This document shows positions 1 through 7,473 of a stretch of DNA of 34,423 nucleotides, in pieces. Under the pieces are notes generated by a model, which was given only the letters and a program-made list of their open reading frames with translations, had not been told where the DNA came from and searched no databases. The position numbers and the translations under genes were made by a program. This DNA is from Ga0077527 sp964531455 (lineage in GTDB: Bacteria > Pseudomonadota > Gammaproteobacteria > Burkholderiales > SG8-41): positions 1-34,423 of the forward strand of contig CAZHFZ010000038.1 in NCBI GenBank assembly GCA_964531455.1. The letters run 5' to 3'. Within the stretch, counting starts at the first letter, position 1; each line of letters begins with the position of its first letter.

Positions 1-469
1 TCTCTTATACGGCGGCCTACAAACTGGGCATCATCGCCAGCGGCAGCGGCATGGTCGAAGTCGAAAGCATCATTCCCGGTGTTGCAACGGCCGCGGAACC
101 ACCGCCGGTGGCGACAGCAAAACCGCTGGCTGCTCCGGCCATTGAAGTTGCGGCATTGCCGCCGGTGACGCCAGCAATACCTGCCCCGGTCACGCAAGCC
201 GCGCCTGCTCTTAGCGCCGGCACCGCCGTCGCCGGCGGTAGTTTTCTTCAGTTTGGCGCATTCGGCATCCAAGCCAACGCAGACAGTTTCATGTCNNNNN
301 NNNNNTGCAATCACAGGCCGATTGGCTCGCCGGAACGCTTCGCATCGAGAGCAGCGGTGGTGTGTTCAGGGTTCAGGCAGGGCCCTACCCCAGCGAAGCC
401 GCTGCACGCGAAGCGGCTGACCGCGCTGGTCAGACATTTGGAACAAAGCCGATTGTTGTCAATCGTTGA
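1..469 (+). CDS. rlpA: Endolytic septal transglycosylase RlpA, 3' part, interrupted by an assembly gap
   Basis: The reading frame is open from base 3 and begins inside the double-psi beta-barrel domain: the residues YTAAYKLGIIASGSGMVEVE are the conserved C-terminal end of that domain in RlpA. A Pro/Ala-rich linker and the start of a SPOR domain (GSFLQFGAFGIQANADSF) follow up to the N run at 296-305. After the gap the frame shifts by one register and the SPOR domain continues (VFRVQAGPYPSEAAAREAAD), ending at a TGA at 467-469. RlpA is an outer-membrane lipoprotein that cleaves denuded glycan at the septum; SPOR binds such glycan. The frame change is most simply explained by the unknown true gap length, not by a mutation. 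The gene converges on exbD with only 3 bp between them. Confidence 0.88.
296..305. other. Assembly gap (10 N) inside the rlpA SPOR domain
   Basis: Ten undetermined bases. The two flanks encode consecutive parts of one SPOR domain in different frames, so the true length is not 10 modulo 3, or some flanking sequence is lost. Confidence 0.97.
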
Positions 470-472
470 CCG

Positions 473-895
473 CTAGGGCGTGATCGCCGGATCAGTCAGA
501 AACCCGATGCGAACCAAACCGGCCTTTGACGCTGCAGACATGACCTTGGCCACATTTTCGTAGGGGGTCAGCCGGTCTGCTCGAATATGCAACTCCGGTT
601 GCGGAACCTGAGCCGCAGCGGCTGTGAAGCGTGCCGTCAACTCCGCAAACGCGAGTTTTTCCCCGTTCCAGAACAGATCACCGTTCTCGCGAATTCCGAA
701 TTCGACATGTTCGGGTTTCTGGACATTCACCTGACTGCTTGCTCTTGGCAGTTCGATCTTGACCGCATGCGTCAGCAGCGGCGCGGTGACGATGAAAATC
801 ACCAGCAATACCAGCATCACGTCGACCAGCGGCACAACATTCATATCAGCATTGGCCGCTGCATCACGGTAGCGCCGGAAAGAAGTCCGGGCCAT
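473..895 (-). CDS. exbD: ExbD/TolR-type proton-channel subunit of the copper operon
   Basis: This 140-residue protein has the ExbD layout: a short cytoplasmic N-terminus, one membrane helix with the essential Asp (NVVPLVDVMLVLLVIFIVTAP, about residues 19-39, Asp at 25), and a periplasmic domain ending GFLTDP. ExbD works with ExbB in the inner membrane to convert proton-motive force into movement of TonB. It is the last gene of the minus-strand copper operon, starting 3 bp after the exbB stop. A second ExbD (21060-21491) shares the HAVK.(D/E)LP and IRAD/LRAD motifs and the GFLTDPA end, so the two are clearly paralogues. TolR is the alternative, but the tonB and exbB neighbours argue for ExbD. 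Confidence 0.92.
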   Translation of the reverse strand: MARTSFRRYRDAAANADMNVVPLVDVMLVLLVIFIVTAPLLTHAVKIELPRASSQVNVQKPEHVEFGIRENGDLFWNGEKLAFAELTARFTAAAAQVPQPELHIRADRLTPYENVAKVMSAASKAGLVRIGFLTDPAITP

Positions 896-898
896 GGC

Positions 899-1585
899 TT
901 ATTTCCGTACGCTGACGGGTACACCTGCCTTGACCGTCATCAGGACATATAACTCGTGCGCAAAAGACTCCAGCTGCGCCAGCCATAGGCGGTTGTGCCG
1001 TCCGAAGGCGTTGTAAGCGAGTGCAGCCGGTATCGCAACTACAAGTCCGAGAGCCGTCATGATCAACGCCTCCCCCACCGGACCCGCAACCTTGTCCAAG
1101 GTACCCTGTCCGCTGAGGCCGATCTGGATCAAGGCGTGGTAAATGCCCCAAACCGTGCCAAACAAACCAATGTATGGGGCGGCCGAGCCGGCAGAGGCCA
1201 GCACGGTCAATCCACGCTCCACACGCGCCGCCTCTTGGTCAATCGCATTGTTCAGGGTCCGTGTCAGAAACTCGGTCATGCCGCCGGCCTGTTCCAGTTT
1301 TTGATATGGCGTATCAGCCAGAGACTTCATGCACTCGCCTGCCAATCGGCTGAATGCGTTATCGTCCGGCTCTTCGGGGATCAACAACGGCCCCTGCCGC
1401 CGGAAGCGGGCGAGAAACTCCACCGCTCTGCGCCGCGCAAGAAAGTTGGCGATCGCCTTGGTCACAATGAAATACCAGCTCATCATCGACAGGATGAGCA
1501 GTGCTGCAAGAACAAATCGTCCGACCGTATCGGTCTGTGCAAGAAAATGGGCGAAGCCGAGTCCGCCTGTTGTTGATGAATCCAT
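899..1585 (-). CDS. exbB: ExbB/TolQ/MotA-family proton-channel subunit of the copper operon
   Basis: This 228-residue inner-membrane protein has three predicted helices: about residues 22-42, then 137-157 (SAAPYIGLFGTVWGIYHALI) and 170-195 (GEALIMTALGLVVAIPAALA). The GLFGTVWGI and GPVGEAL(I)MTALGLVVAIPA blocks are the ExbB/TolQ signature. It forms the channel ring that energises TonB. It begins 3 bp after the tonB stop, with a GGAAGGG ribosome-binding site inside the end of tonB, and is followed 3 bp later by exbD. Together the three make a complete energising module at the end of the copper operon. TolQ is unlikely because no tolA, tolB or pal is nearby. Confidence 0.93.
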   Translation of the reverse strand: MDSSTTGGLGFAHFLAQTDTVGRFVLAALLILSMMSWYFIVTKAIANFLARRRAVEFLARFRRQGPLLIPEEPDDNAFSRLAGECMKSLADTPYQKLEQAGGMTEFLTRTLNNAIDQEAARVERGLTVLASAGSAAPYIGLFGTVWGIYHALIQIGLSGQGTLDKVAGPVGEALIMTALGLVVAIPAALAYNAFGRHNRLWLAQLESFAHELYVLMTVKAGVPVSVRK

Positions 1586-1588
1586 GAG

Positions 1589-2257
1589 TCAGCGCCCTTC
1601 CAGCATGAAATTAAACGGTTGAAGTGCGACGGCGCGAACAGGTCGCCCCTCGCGGATCGGCACATTGCATTTCCACATCTTCACTGCCGCAAGTGCTGCA
1701 TCGTCAAGACGTACGTGGCCGCTCGACTTTTCGACACGGGCAAACGCTATAGCACCACTTTCCTCAAGTTCGACCCAAAGCACAACGACGCCCGTATCTC
1801 CCATGCGACGCGAAACCATCGGATATACCGGCGCGCGGCGCTCAGGGCAGGCCACAGACAATTCGGAGCCGAGCTTCAATGGCCCACTGGGCGGCGCTGG
1901 TTGCCTCACCTCGGCAACCGGTTCAGGCTGACCCGGCGGCACCACACCAACGTAGTCCGAGGGCATTTGTGCCGGGTTCGCTGTCATCAACTGCCGCTGC
2001 AGTGGCAGTTCAATTGAGCGCTCTTTAACCGGTGAAGGTTTCGGCAGCTCCTGACGATGAGTCTCGGAACTCGGCGGAGCAATAAATTCAACAAAAACCG
2101 GCGAAAGGTTTACTGGTAATGGCAATGTTTGATGAGCGATGAGTACATAAAGTGCCGCGCCATGGAGCGCCGCCACAAACAGGACCCCAGTCCATCGCCC
2201 AGCGATCATCTGTAGCCCACCCAGTAAACGGACAAAAGCAACGCCTTGATTTGTCAT
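1589..2257 (-). CDS. tonB: TonB-family energy transducer of the copper operon
   Basis: This 222-residue protein has an N-terminal membrane anchor (about residues 24-42, GVLFVAALHGAALYVLIAH, with the His that TonB proteins carry in this helix), a proline-rich periplasmic linker, and a C-terminal TonB domain from about residue 140 (APVYPMVSRRMGDTGVVVL, then DDAALAAVKMWKCNVP). TonB links the ExbB/ExbD motor to the TonB box of outer-membrane receptors. It lies 20 bp after the thioredoxin-fold gene and 3 bp before exbB, so it is very likely dedicated to the receptor at 3992-6166. Only about 220 residues long, it has a shorter linker than E. coli TonB. A second TonB lies at 9510-10217. Confidence 0.92.
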   Translation of the reverse strand: MTNQGVAFVRLLGGLQMIAGRWTGVLFVAALHGAALYVLIAHQTLPLPVNLSPVFVEFIAPPSSETHRQELPKPSPVKERSIELPLQRQLMTANPAQMPSDYVGVVPPGQPEPVAEVRQPAPPSGPLKLGSELSVACPERRAPVYPMVSRRMGDTGVVVLWVELEESGAIAFARVEKSSGHVRLDDAALAAVKMWKCNVPIREGRPVRAVALQPFNFMLEGR

Positions 2258-2277
2258 TTTTGAAACAGGTAAATCAC

Positions 2278-2751
2278 TTACTTTGACATCATGGCCAACA
2301 GATCCTTCTCCGCTGGCGGTCCAATCACATATTTTGGAGATTTCCCCGGAGACAGAAGAACCGTATAAGGAGTAACACCGCGCCAGTCGGGATTTACCGA
2401 ATACCTTATTGCCTGATCGTTGCCTTCAAAAATGAACAGCCGATCCACCAGATCGTAAGGCGCCTTGGCCCTCATGCCGGGAGTCCCATCCATGACAACC
2501 GCGACCAACTTCACGTTTTTCCCGTAACGGGTCTTGTCCTTCGCCAATTTCTGGATAACCGCGGGACAATGCACGCAATCGGTTGCGGAAAAAACAATGA
2601 TTGAAGGTTCGGCTATCGAGGCTGTTACTGCCCGCCATGTTTTGGTATCAAAAACTTCCACTTTGGCCGGCGGGCGTCCGGATGCGCCGGCGGGAACCAG
2701 CAAACCAATAACCGAGGCAACCATCCAGAAACTAGTCGACAAGCTTCTCAA
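2278..2751 (-). CDS. Exported thioredoxin-fold protein with CVHC motif, TTG start
   Basis: With the proposed TTG start this is a 157-residue protein: a signal peptide (about residues 1-24, hydrophobic core FWMVASVIGLLVPAGASG), then a thioredoxin fold with SATDCVHC (Cys59-X2-Cys62) after the first core strand and a later VTPYTVLLSPG segment carrying the cis-Pro (TP). The TTG is chosen because GGAAGGAG stands 6 bp upstream of it (2758-2765) and a signal peptide begins exactly there; any longer start would run into the upstream lipoprotein gene. It overlaps that gene by 20 bp, which suggests coupled translation. In the copper operon a periplasmic thiol protein could reduce copper or keep cysteine ligands of the lipoprotein reduced. 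That role is inferred; the partner is unknown. Confidence 0.78.
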   Translation of the reverse strand: MRSLSTSFWMVASVIGLLVPAGASGRPPAKVEVFDTKTWRAVTASIAEPSIIVFSATDCVHCPAVIQKLAKDKTRYGKNVKLVAVVMDGTPGMRAKAPYDLVDRLFIFEGNDQAIRYSVNPDWRGVTPYTVLLSPGKSPKYVIGPPAEKDLLAMMSK

Positions 2752-3979
2752 TTTGTACTCCTTCCGGCGTATTCCACAGGCCAATAACAGCGCTGCCTTC
2801 TGTAACCATGATCGGGTAATCATTGAGGCCTTTTGTCGTTCTGACATTACGCACCTCGAATGATGTGCCGGCGTTTCTTGAAATCCAGGCCCGCCAGTTT
2901 GTCGCCACCCCGTCAAAACTGCGCCACGAGATCACAATATTCCGGCCTGCAATCCTGATGTCCGCATGTTCGGCGCGCTCGTCTGGTAGTTCAACCGGCT
3001 CACCGGCCGGGGATCCATCCGCATTAAGGCGCCCATAGCGGGCCCGAACCTTTCCTGCTTTATCTCCAAACCAGACCGCGTGAAATTCACCGGATGCGCC
3101 AAGCGCCAGACCCGGACCATGATGAGGACAGGCATCAAGTGCCCATCGGTCATAAGTCGCCCGCGTTACAGGTCGCCCTGCCGTATTTGTACCGATTAAC
3201 ACGAAACCATGATCCCGTTCGTTGGGCACAAAAACATGACGCCACATTGCCGCCAGATTGCCGGAAGGGACCGGCACAATGGCGATACGGCAACACTCGC
3301 AGCTGTGATCCGCAACTTTTAGATCCGGACCAAATGTTTTTCCCCCGTCCCGGGATTCGTTGCGATAAATCGCAGCTCCCCGGTATGCCGGCGCTTTAGC
3401 GGCTTTTTCGCCGGCAGGTTTATGCGATTTCAAAGCTTCGCCATCGCGTTTGTCGATCCAGAGCGTGTGCAAAGTGCCCTTGTCGTCAAACGCCACCGAC
3501 TCAAACCGATGGGTGATGATCTGCCGGTCCTGATGCACGGTGAATGGCGCAGAAAAGCTTTTCCCGCCATCCTCTGATCGCAACATGCGGATCTCACCGG
3601 TATACGGCTTTGATAACGGCTGGGTATAAGTAATGACTACCCACTGATTCGGACCGAAAACGATCTTTGGACGATTTTCCCCCTCGGCTGCAATAACATC
3701 GTTCAAGGTATTAAGGACTCTGGGTTCCCCCAGAGCCCTTGAACCGGGCGCGGCAGCGCGAACGTATAGTTTGCGTTCTGCGTTCACTCCGGTTACCCAG
3801 AGCCTTCCGTCCGGAGCAATTGCTGCGCTGATGGCAAGTTGCGGCCTCGGGGCGGATTTCGACTCTTTGGCGCTTTTGCCAGCCTGATGATCGCCGGTAT
3901 GGGCGCAAGCGATAATCGGGCCGAATATAAAAATAGCCTTCAGCCCGAAAAACCACCAGTTCAATCGCCGCTTATCCAT
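2732..3979 (-). CDS. BNR/Asp-box beta-propeller lipoprotein with Cys/His clusters
   Basis: This 415-residue exported protein has an N-terminal hydrophobic segment ending in a lipobox-like PIIAC (Cys25), so it is probably a lipoprotein. Three Asp-box motifs (SEDGGKSF at 135-142, SRDGGKTF at 209-216, SRNAGTSF at 367-374) show a sialidase-type beta-propeller. It also carries HSCECC (225-230) and DACPHH (282-287), a Cys/His arrangement suited to metal binding. Databases usually name such proteins exo-alpha-sialidase, but no sialic-acid genes are present and the gene sits 12 bp after the receptor gene and overlaps the thioredoxin-fold gene. I infer a surface or periplasmic metal-binding partner of the receptor, with the propeller as scaffold. 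The enzymatic activity is unproven. Confidence 0.8.
   Translation of the reverse strand: MDKRRLNWWFFGLKAIFIFGPIIACAHTGDHQAGKSAKESKSAPRPQLAISAAIAPDGRLWVTGVNAERKLYVRAAAPGSRALGEPRVLNTLNDVIAAEGENRPKIVFGPNQWVVITYTQPLSKPYTGEIRMLRSEDGGKSFSAPFTVHQDRQIITHRFESVAFDDKGTLHTLWIDKRDGEALKSHKPAGEKAAKAPAYRGAAIYRNESRDGGKTFGPDLKVADHSCECCRIAIVPVPSGNLAAMWRHVFVPNERDHGFVLIGTNTAGRPVTRATYDRWALDACPHHGPGLALGASGEFHAVWFGDKAGKVRARYGRLNADGSPAGEPVELPDERAEHADIRIAGRNIVISWRSFDGVATNWRAWISRNAGTSFEVRNVRTTKGLNDYPIMVTEGSAVIGLWNTPEGVQIEKLVD
2758..2765 (-). promoter_or_regulatory. Strong ribosome-binding site deciding a TTG start
   Basis: On the minus strand the sequence reads GGAAGGAG, then TACAAA, then TTG. The near-perfect Shine-Dalgarno lies within the last codons of the BNR lipoprotein gene and fixes the start of the thioredoxin-fold gene at 2751. 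Confidence 0.75.
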
Positions 3980-3991
3980 TGAATATTTTTC

Positions 3992-6166
3992 CTAAAATTT
4001 GGCTTCAACCCCTGCATAAAGGGTACGAGGCAGACCCGGCGAATAGAGTCCGCCGGTTGCCGCACTCTGGGACGAACTGTCGGCATATCGCTTGTCGAGG
4101 ATATTCGTAAGGCGCGCAAAAACCGAAAAATCCTTCGAGACCATCTGGCTGGCGCGCAGGTTGAACAGATCGTGTCCGGGATACTTGCCAAAACGGTTCT
4201 CTTGATCAAGGAAATATGATCCGATCTTGACCCACTCAAGCTGTGTAGTCGTGCCCGCCATCGGCTTCCAGGTCAACCGTACATTGCCCAGAAGTCGTGG
4301 CGAAGCTTCGATTTCCTTGCCCGAATAGTTGATCGTTGAAGTGACCCAGTTTTTGTAGATGTGTTTTGCGTAAGACCCGGCAAGATCAAAACGCAGCGTC
4401 GGCAGCAGGGTTTTACCAAGCCCGAGTTCAATACCCTTGTGTTCGGTTTCGCCGTTGTTGGTCTGAACCGTGAAGCCCGTTGCATCTCTCTGGCCGAGAA
4501 GATCGTCCTTCTTGGTCAGCAGATAACCTACAACCTCGTAGTTCCATTCACTGGCGAGGCCTCGGAACCCCAGTTCGTACTGTTCAGCCTTGATCGCCTT
4601 GAGATTCAACGCTGCGTTCGAAAGCGCTCGAGCCTGCGCCTGCTGTGTCGCGAGTGCCCCTGCGTCGGCGCGCCCACCCCGGAACAGCTGGCTTTCGGAT
4701 GGCGTACGAAAACCCTGATTGTATGAAGCATAGACATGGGATTGATCATTCAGCGCATAAGTCGCCCCGAGTTTCGGGCTCAGCCTCGTAAATTCGACAC
4801 TGGCCTCAGCCGGGGAATAATACTGTCGGCCAGAAGCCGCGGTGAATCCCGCCGCCAGCCGGTTCTTCATGTCGTATTGCGCATAGTCATAACGCAAACC
4901 CATCGTTACACGCAATTTCTCTGATGGTGAAACCTCAAAGTGCGCATAAGGCGCCGCGCTGGTGTAGTCGACCTCGTAGTCGTAGATTGCGTTGCCCAGC
5001 GTATATCCGGTGTACTGGGTGTAAAGCGTATTAGGACCGACCAGTACGGACGTCAGGTTGATTTTGGTTTCCTTGCGATCACTCGGGCTGTAATCAAGAT
5101 CCAGACCAGCAATTAATCGGGCTCGCAGGCTGCCCTCGAAATCCTTGCGCAACTTTGCCAACACGCCATAAGACCAGACTTCAGTCTCTTCAATCCGGGC
5201 ATCACCTGTGAAGTTGAATGATCCATTGAGATTCATCGAGTTGTTTCTGATGTATGGCGTAACAGTCAACTCCTTGCCGTCGCCAAGGTCCCTTGCCACC
5301 GAGGTTGACAGTCTGAGTGCCTCAACCTGCCGGAACGCGGGGGAACGGAGATTAACCGTTGGATTGTTCACATAGAGGTCATAAGGCAAGGCGCTGTTGG
5401 CCCCCGTTTCCATGTCGATCTTCGAATAGCCAAGAATTGTTTTTATAACGGTCTGGCTGTCATGTTCTCGATCCCAGCGCAGATTCAGACTTTCACGGTC
5501 ATATCCGGTTTTGATCCGCCAGCCGTCGGCATGTGTCACATTGACGTCGGCACGAAACGCATTCTTCTCGACTCGCCCGGAATCAAAACCACCGAGTAAT
5601 CGCTGATAGCCATGTTGGCCGAATTCAACGGACGCATCGGCACCAGGTTTGGAGGCTGGTTGCCTCGTAAGTACGTTGACGATCCCGCCAATCGCATCAG
5701 ATCCATAAAGTGCAGTGCCGATACCACGAATTACTTCAACCCCGCCGGCTCCGGGAATGTTCAGCTCAAAAAGTGCATTGTGATTGAAGTTGCCGGTTGC
5801 GCGCGTAGGGATTCCGTCTTCCAGAAACAGATAAAGAGGCGATGTAGTGAAACCCTGGCGGATCGCTGTTGTATGACCTTCGCCATTCGTAATCCCGACC
5901 GCGACGCCTGGCACCTGCCCAAGTATTTCCGAGGGATGTCCCGGGCGGGTCAGCTGGATTGACTCGCGGGTCACCACGCCGACTGAGACCGGGGTTTCCG
6001 AAATTTTCTCCGCTTCGCGGGTGCCGGTCACGGTCACGGTTGGCAACGTGGGGAAGCCTTCGCTCTGCGCAAAGGCGTTCGAACTTATCAGACTTGCAAG
6101 GGCCAACGCCATTACTGAACGTGCCCTGACTCCGAAATTAATGAAATCCTGTTTTTCTGTTTTCAT
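3992..6166 (-). CDS. TonB-dependent outer-membrane receptor, probably for copper
   Basis: This 724-residue protein has a signal peptide ending near SNAFA-QS (about residue 34), a TonB-box-like stretch (TLPTVTVTGTRE, about 40-51), a plug domain (about 55-170, with GVEVIRGIGTALYGSDAIGG and VNVLTRQP), and a 22-strand barrel ending in Phe (YAGVEAKF). The plug is of the common FepA/BtuB-like type. The substrate is inferred from context: PCuAC and a DUF2946-type protein upstream, a Cys/His-rich lipoprotein and a thiol protein downstream, and its own TonB-ExbB-ExbD. Copper is the best guess; another metal or a metal chelate is possible. An AAAGGG Shine-Dalgarno stands just before the ATG, and a 42-bp spacer separates it from the 82-residue gene. 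Confidence 0.85.
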   Translation of the reverse strand: MKTEKQDFINFGVRARSVMALALASLISSNAFAQSEGFPTLPTVTVTGTREAEKISETPVSVGVVTRESIQLTRPGHPSEILGQVPGVAVGITNGEGHTTAIRQGFTTSPLYLFLEDGIPTRATGNFNHNALFELNIPGAGGVEVIRGIGTALYGSDAIGGIVNVLTRQPASKPGADASVEFGQHGYQRLLGGFDSGRVEKNAFRADVNVTHADGWRIKTGYDRESLNLRWDREHDSQTVIKTILGYSKIDMETGANSALPYDLYVNNPTVNLRSPAFRQVEALRLSTSVARDLGDGKELTVTPYIRNNSMNLNGSFNFTGDARIEETEVWSYGVLAKLRKDFEGSLRARLIAGLDLDYSPSDRKETKINLTSVLVGPNTLYTQYTGYTLGNAIYDYEVDYTSAAPYAHFEVSPSEKLRVTMGLRYDYAQYDMKNRLAAGFTAASGRQYYSPAEASVEFTRLSPKLGATYALNDQSHVYASYNQGFRTPSESQLFRGGRADAGALATQQAQARALSNAALNLKAIKAEQYELGFRGLASEWNYEVVGYLLTKKDDLLGQRDATGFTVQTNNGETEHKGIELGLGKTLLPTLRFDLAGSYAKHIYKNWVTSTINYSGKEIEASPRLLGNVRLTWKPMAGTTTQLEWVKIGSYFLDQENRFGKYPGHDLFNLRASQMVSKDFSVFARLTNILDKRYADSSSQSAATGGLYSPGLPRTLYAGVEAKF

Positions 6167-6208
6167 TTTTTCCCTTTAGCCAATTTGATTACTCATATCC
6201 GAGCATCT

Positions 6209-6457
6209 TTAACGACCGTTCGCGGCGACATTCATGCGGCCCGACCAGTCAGTGACTTCACGCAGCGTGCAGTCACAGCCCTGCACTTCGATTACCCCGG
6301 CAGCATCGACGTGGCGTGAGTTGAAATCCAGCGCAGCAAACGCCAGCCACAAACACAACGCCAGCATTGCGCCGGCATTGAGGTTGGCAAGCAACCGCAT
6401 CAGCGCATCGACTTCAGGCGGAATGCCGGCCTGCGGTTGATCTGCATCAGTGTCCAT
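6209..6457 (-). CDS. Small single-pass membrane protein of unknown function, coupled to the PCuAC gene
   Basis: I do not recognise a family. The 82-residue protein has an acidic N-terminus, one predicted membrane helix (about residues 24-43, ANLNAGAMLALCLWLAFAAL) and a C-terminal tail with a Cys-X-Cys pair (CDC at 61-63). Its ATG lies 11 bp inside the end of the PCuAC gene, in the junction ATGGACACTGA, so translation is almost surely coupled. The position between a copper chaperone and a copper-type receptor, and the CxC pair, suggest metal handling at the inner membrane. That is inference from context only. Coding status is supported by the overlap and by the absence of another plausible gene between PCuAC and the receptor. 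Confidence 0.62.
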   Translation of the reverse strand: MDTDADQPQAGIPPEVDALMRLLANLNAGAMLALCLWLAFAALDFNSRHVDAAGVIEVQGCDCTLREVTDWSGRMNVAANGR

Positions 6458-6932
6458 GGTGGCCCTTCGGCTCGACCTTGGCGGCGCCTTTCAGGTCACG
6501 GACATCAACCGTCAGATCAACGGTTTCACGTTTCTTGTTCGCCAGTTCAAAGGTCAGTTTCAGCGGCACTTTGTCACCGGCATTCAGCGGCTTCTGCAGA
6601 TCCATCAGCATCACGTGATAGCCGCCGGGTGCCAACTTCACCGGTTTACCGGCTGGCAATTCAACACCTTCAACCGGGAACATCTTCATCACCCCGTTTT
6701 CGACTTTCATGTTGTGCACTTCAACAACCTTGGCGACCGGACTCGAACCGCCAACCAGCCGGGCATTCGACTTGCCGGTGAGTTCCATGAAGGCGCCGGT
6801 GGCGTTCTGGCCCTGGACCGTGCCGCGTATCCAGGCATCCTTGACGCTGACTTCCTGTGCATGGGACACGCTGACCTGCAGGATCAAGGCAACAACAACA
6901 GTCACGGTCGAGCGGACGTAAGAGTGGCTCAT
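6447..6932 (-). CDS. PCuAC-family periplasmic copper(I) chaperone
   Basis: This 161-residue exported protein has a signal peptide (about residues 1-25, cleaved after SHA) and the PCuAC (formerly DUF461) domain. The full copper-binding signature H-X10-M-X21-H-X-M is present: His73, Met84, His106 and Met108, within EVHNMKVENGVMKMF and GGYHVMLMDL. It ends in a HHGH tail that could add metal sites. PCuAC proteins bind Cu(I) in the periplasm and deliver it, for example to the CuA site of cytochrome c oxidase. The start has AAAGGA 6 bp upstream. Its place just before a TonB-dependent receptor points to copper import and delivery. Identification is firm; the client enzyme cannot be read from this window. 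Confidence 0.93.
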   Translation of the reverse strand: MSHSYVRSTVTVVVALILQVSVSHAQEVSVKDAWIRGTVQGQNATGAFMELTGKSNARLVGGSSPVAKVVEVHNMKVENGVMKMFPVEGVELPAGKPVKLAPGGYHVMLMDLQKPLNAGDKVPLKLTFELANKKRETVDLTVDVRDLKGAAKVEPKGHHGH

Positions 6933-7048
6933 AATTATTCCTTTAAAATCATATAGTTAAATAGAATGCCGGCACACAAACCAATGGCGCAAAGCCACCG
7001 GCCGCAAAAGCGGCGCGACAGGGAACAGCTAAGAAAACAGCTGGGGGA

Positions 7049-7417
7049 TCAGCCGCGCGGCGGTGCGCGCGGATTCTGCGGCTGGAGCGCCGCAGCATCG
7101 CTGGCCACTAGAGGGCTGCGATCAAAAGGCAGTAACAGTTCAGGAACAGTGGAAACAACAACCGCCACGGCTGCGCTCACCGGTGGCGGCGACGCCGTGC
7201 TCACACACATCAGGCAGTGTGCGGATTTGAATTTGTCCTGCGGTGCGCCTGGGGCCGCCGGGTCGGTTGCCGCGCCAGTATCAACGCGGCAGATCGTTGC
7301 ATAGGCCGTAGGATCAATGGACTGATGCACAACGGCCAGCGCCGGCAAAGCGATGCCGAACAGGAACGCCAGGAGGGCGATTCCAGAAATAATCCGCCGG
7401 TGCATGAACAAACGCAT
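7049..7417 (-). CDS. DUF2946-type exported protein, first gene of the copper operon
   Basis: This 122-residue protein has an N-terminal hydrophobic signal or anchor (about residues 9-30, ISGIALLAFLFGIALPALAV), a Cys at 43 (TICRVD), an HCLMC motif (67-71) and a tail ending PQNPRAPPRG. A hydrophobic N-terminus, a short Cys-Xn-HCxxC pattern and an (S/P)RAPP tail are typical of the DUF2946 family, whose members often sit beside copper TonB receptors and PCuAC. Function is unknown; metal binding in the periplasm is a reasonable inference. It lies 56 bp after hslU in the same direction. ATG at 7417 and an in-frame ATG at 7405 are both possible starts; neither has a clear Shine-Dalgarno. A 116-bp spacer separates it from PCuAC. 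Confidence 0.68.
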   Translation of the reverse strand: MRLFMHRRIISGIALLAFLFGIALPALAVVHQSIDPTAYATICRVDTGAATDPAAPGAPQDKFKSAHCLMCVSTASPPPVSAAVAVVVSTVPELLLPFDRSPLVASDAAALQPQNPRAPPRG

Positions 7418-7473
7418 AGGGCGGATGTTACGCGCAGCCGGCGAAGTGCGTCAAACGCCGGGTACTGAGGGAG

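Noticed and set aside
2732..3979. True sialidase involved in sialic-acid use
   Set aside because: No sialic-acid catabolic or transport genes are nearby; Asp boxes alone only prove the propeller fold.
7418..7473. Copper-responsive operator before the DUF2946 gene
   Set aside because: No CueR- or CopR-type palindrome was recognised in the 56-bp spacer; readthrough from hslU or an unrecognised site is possible.
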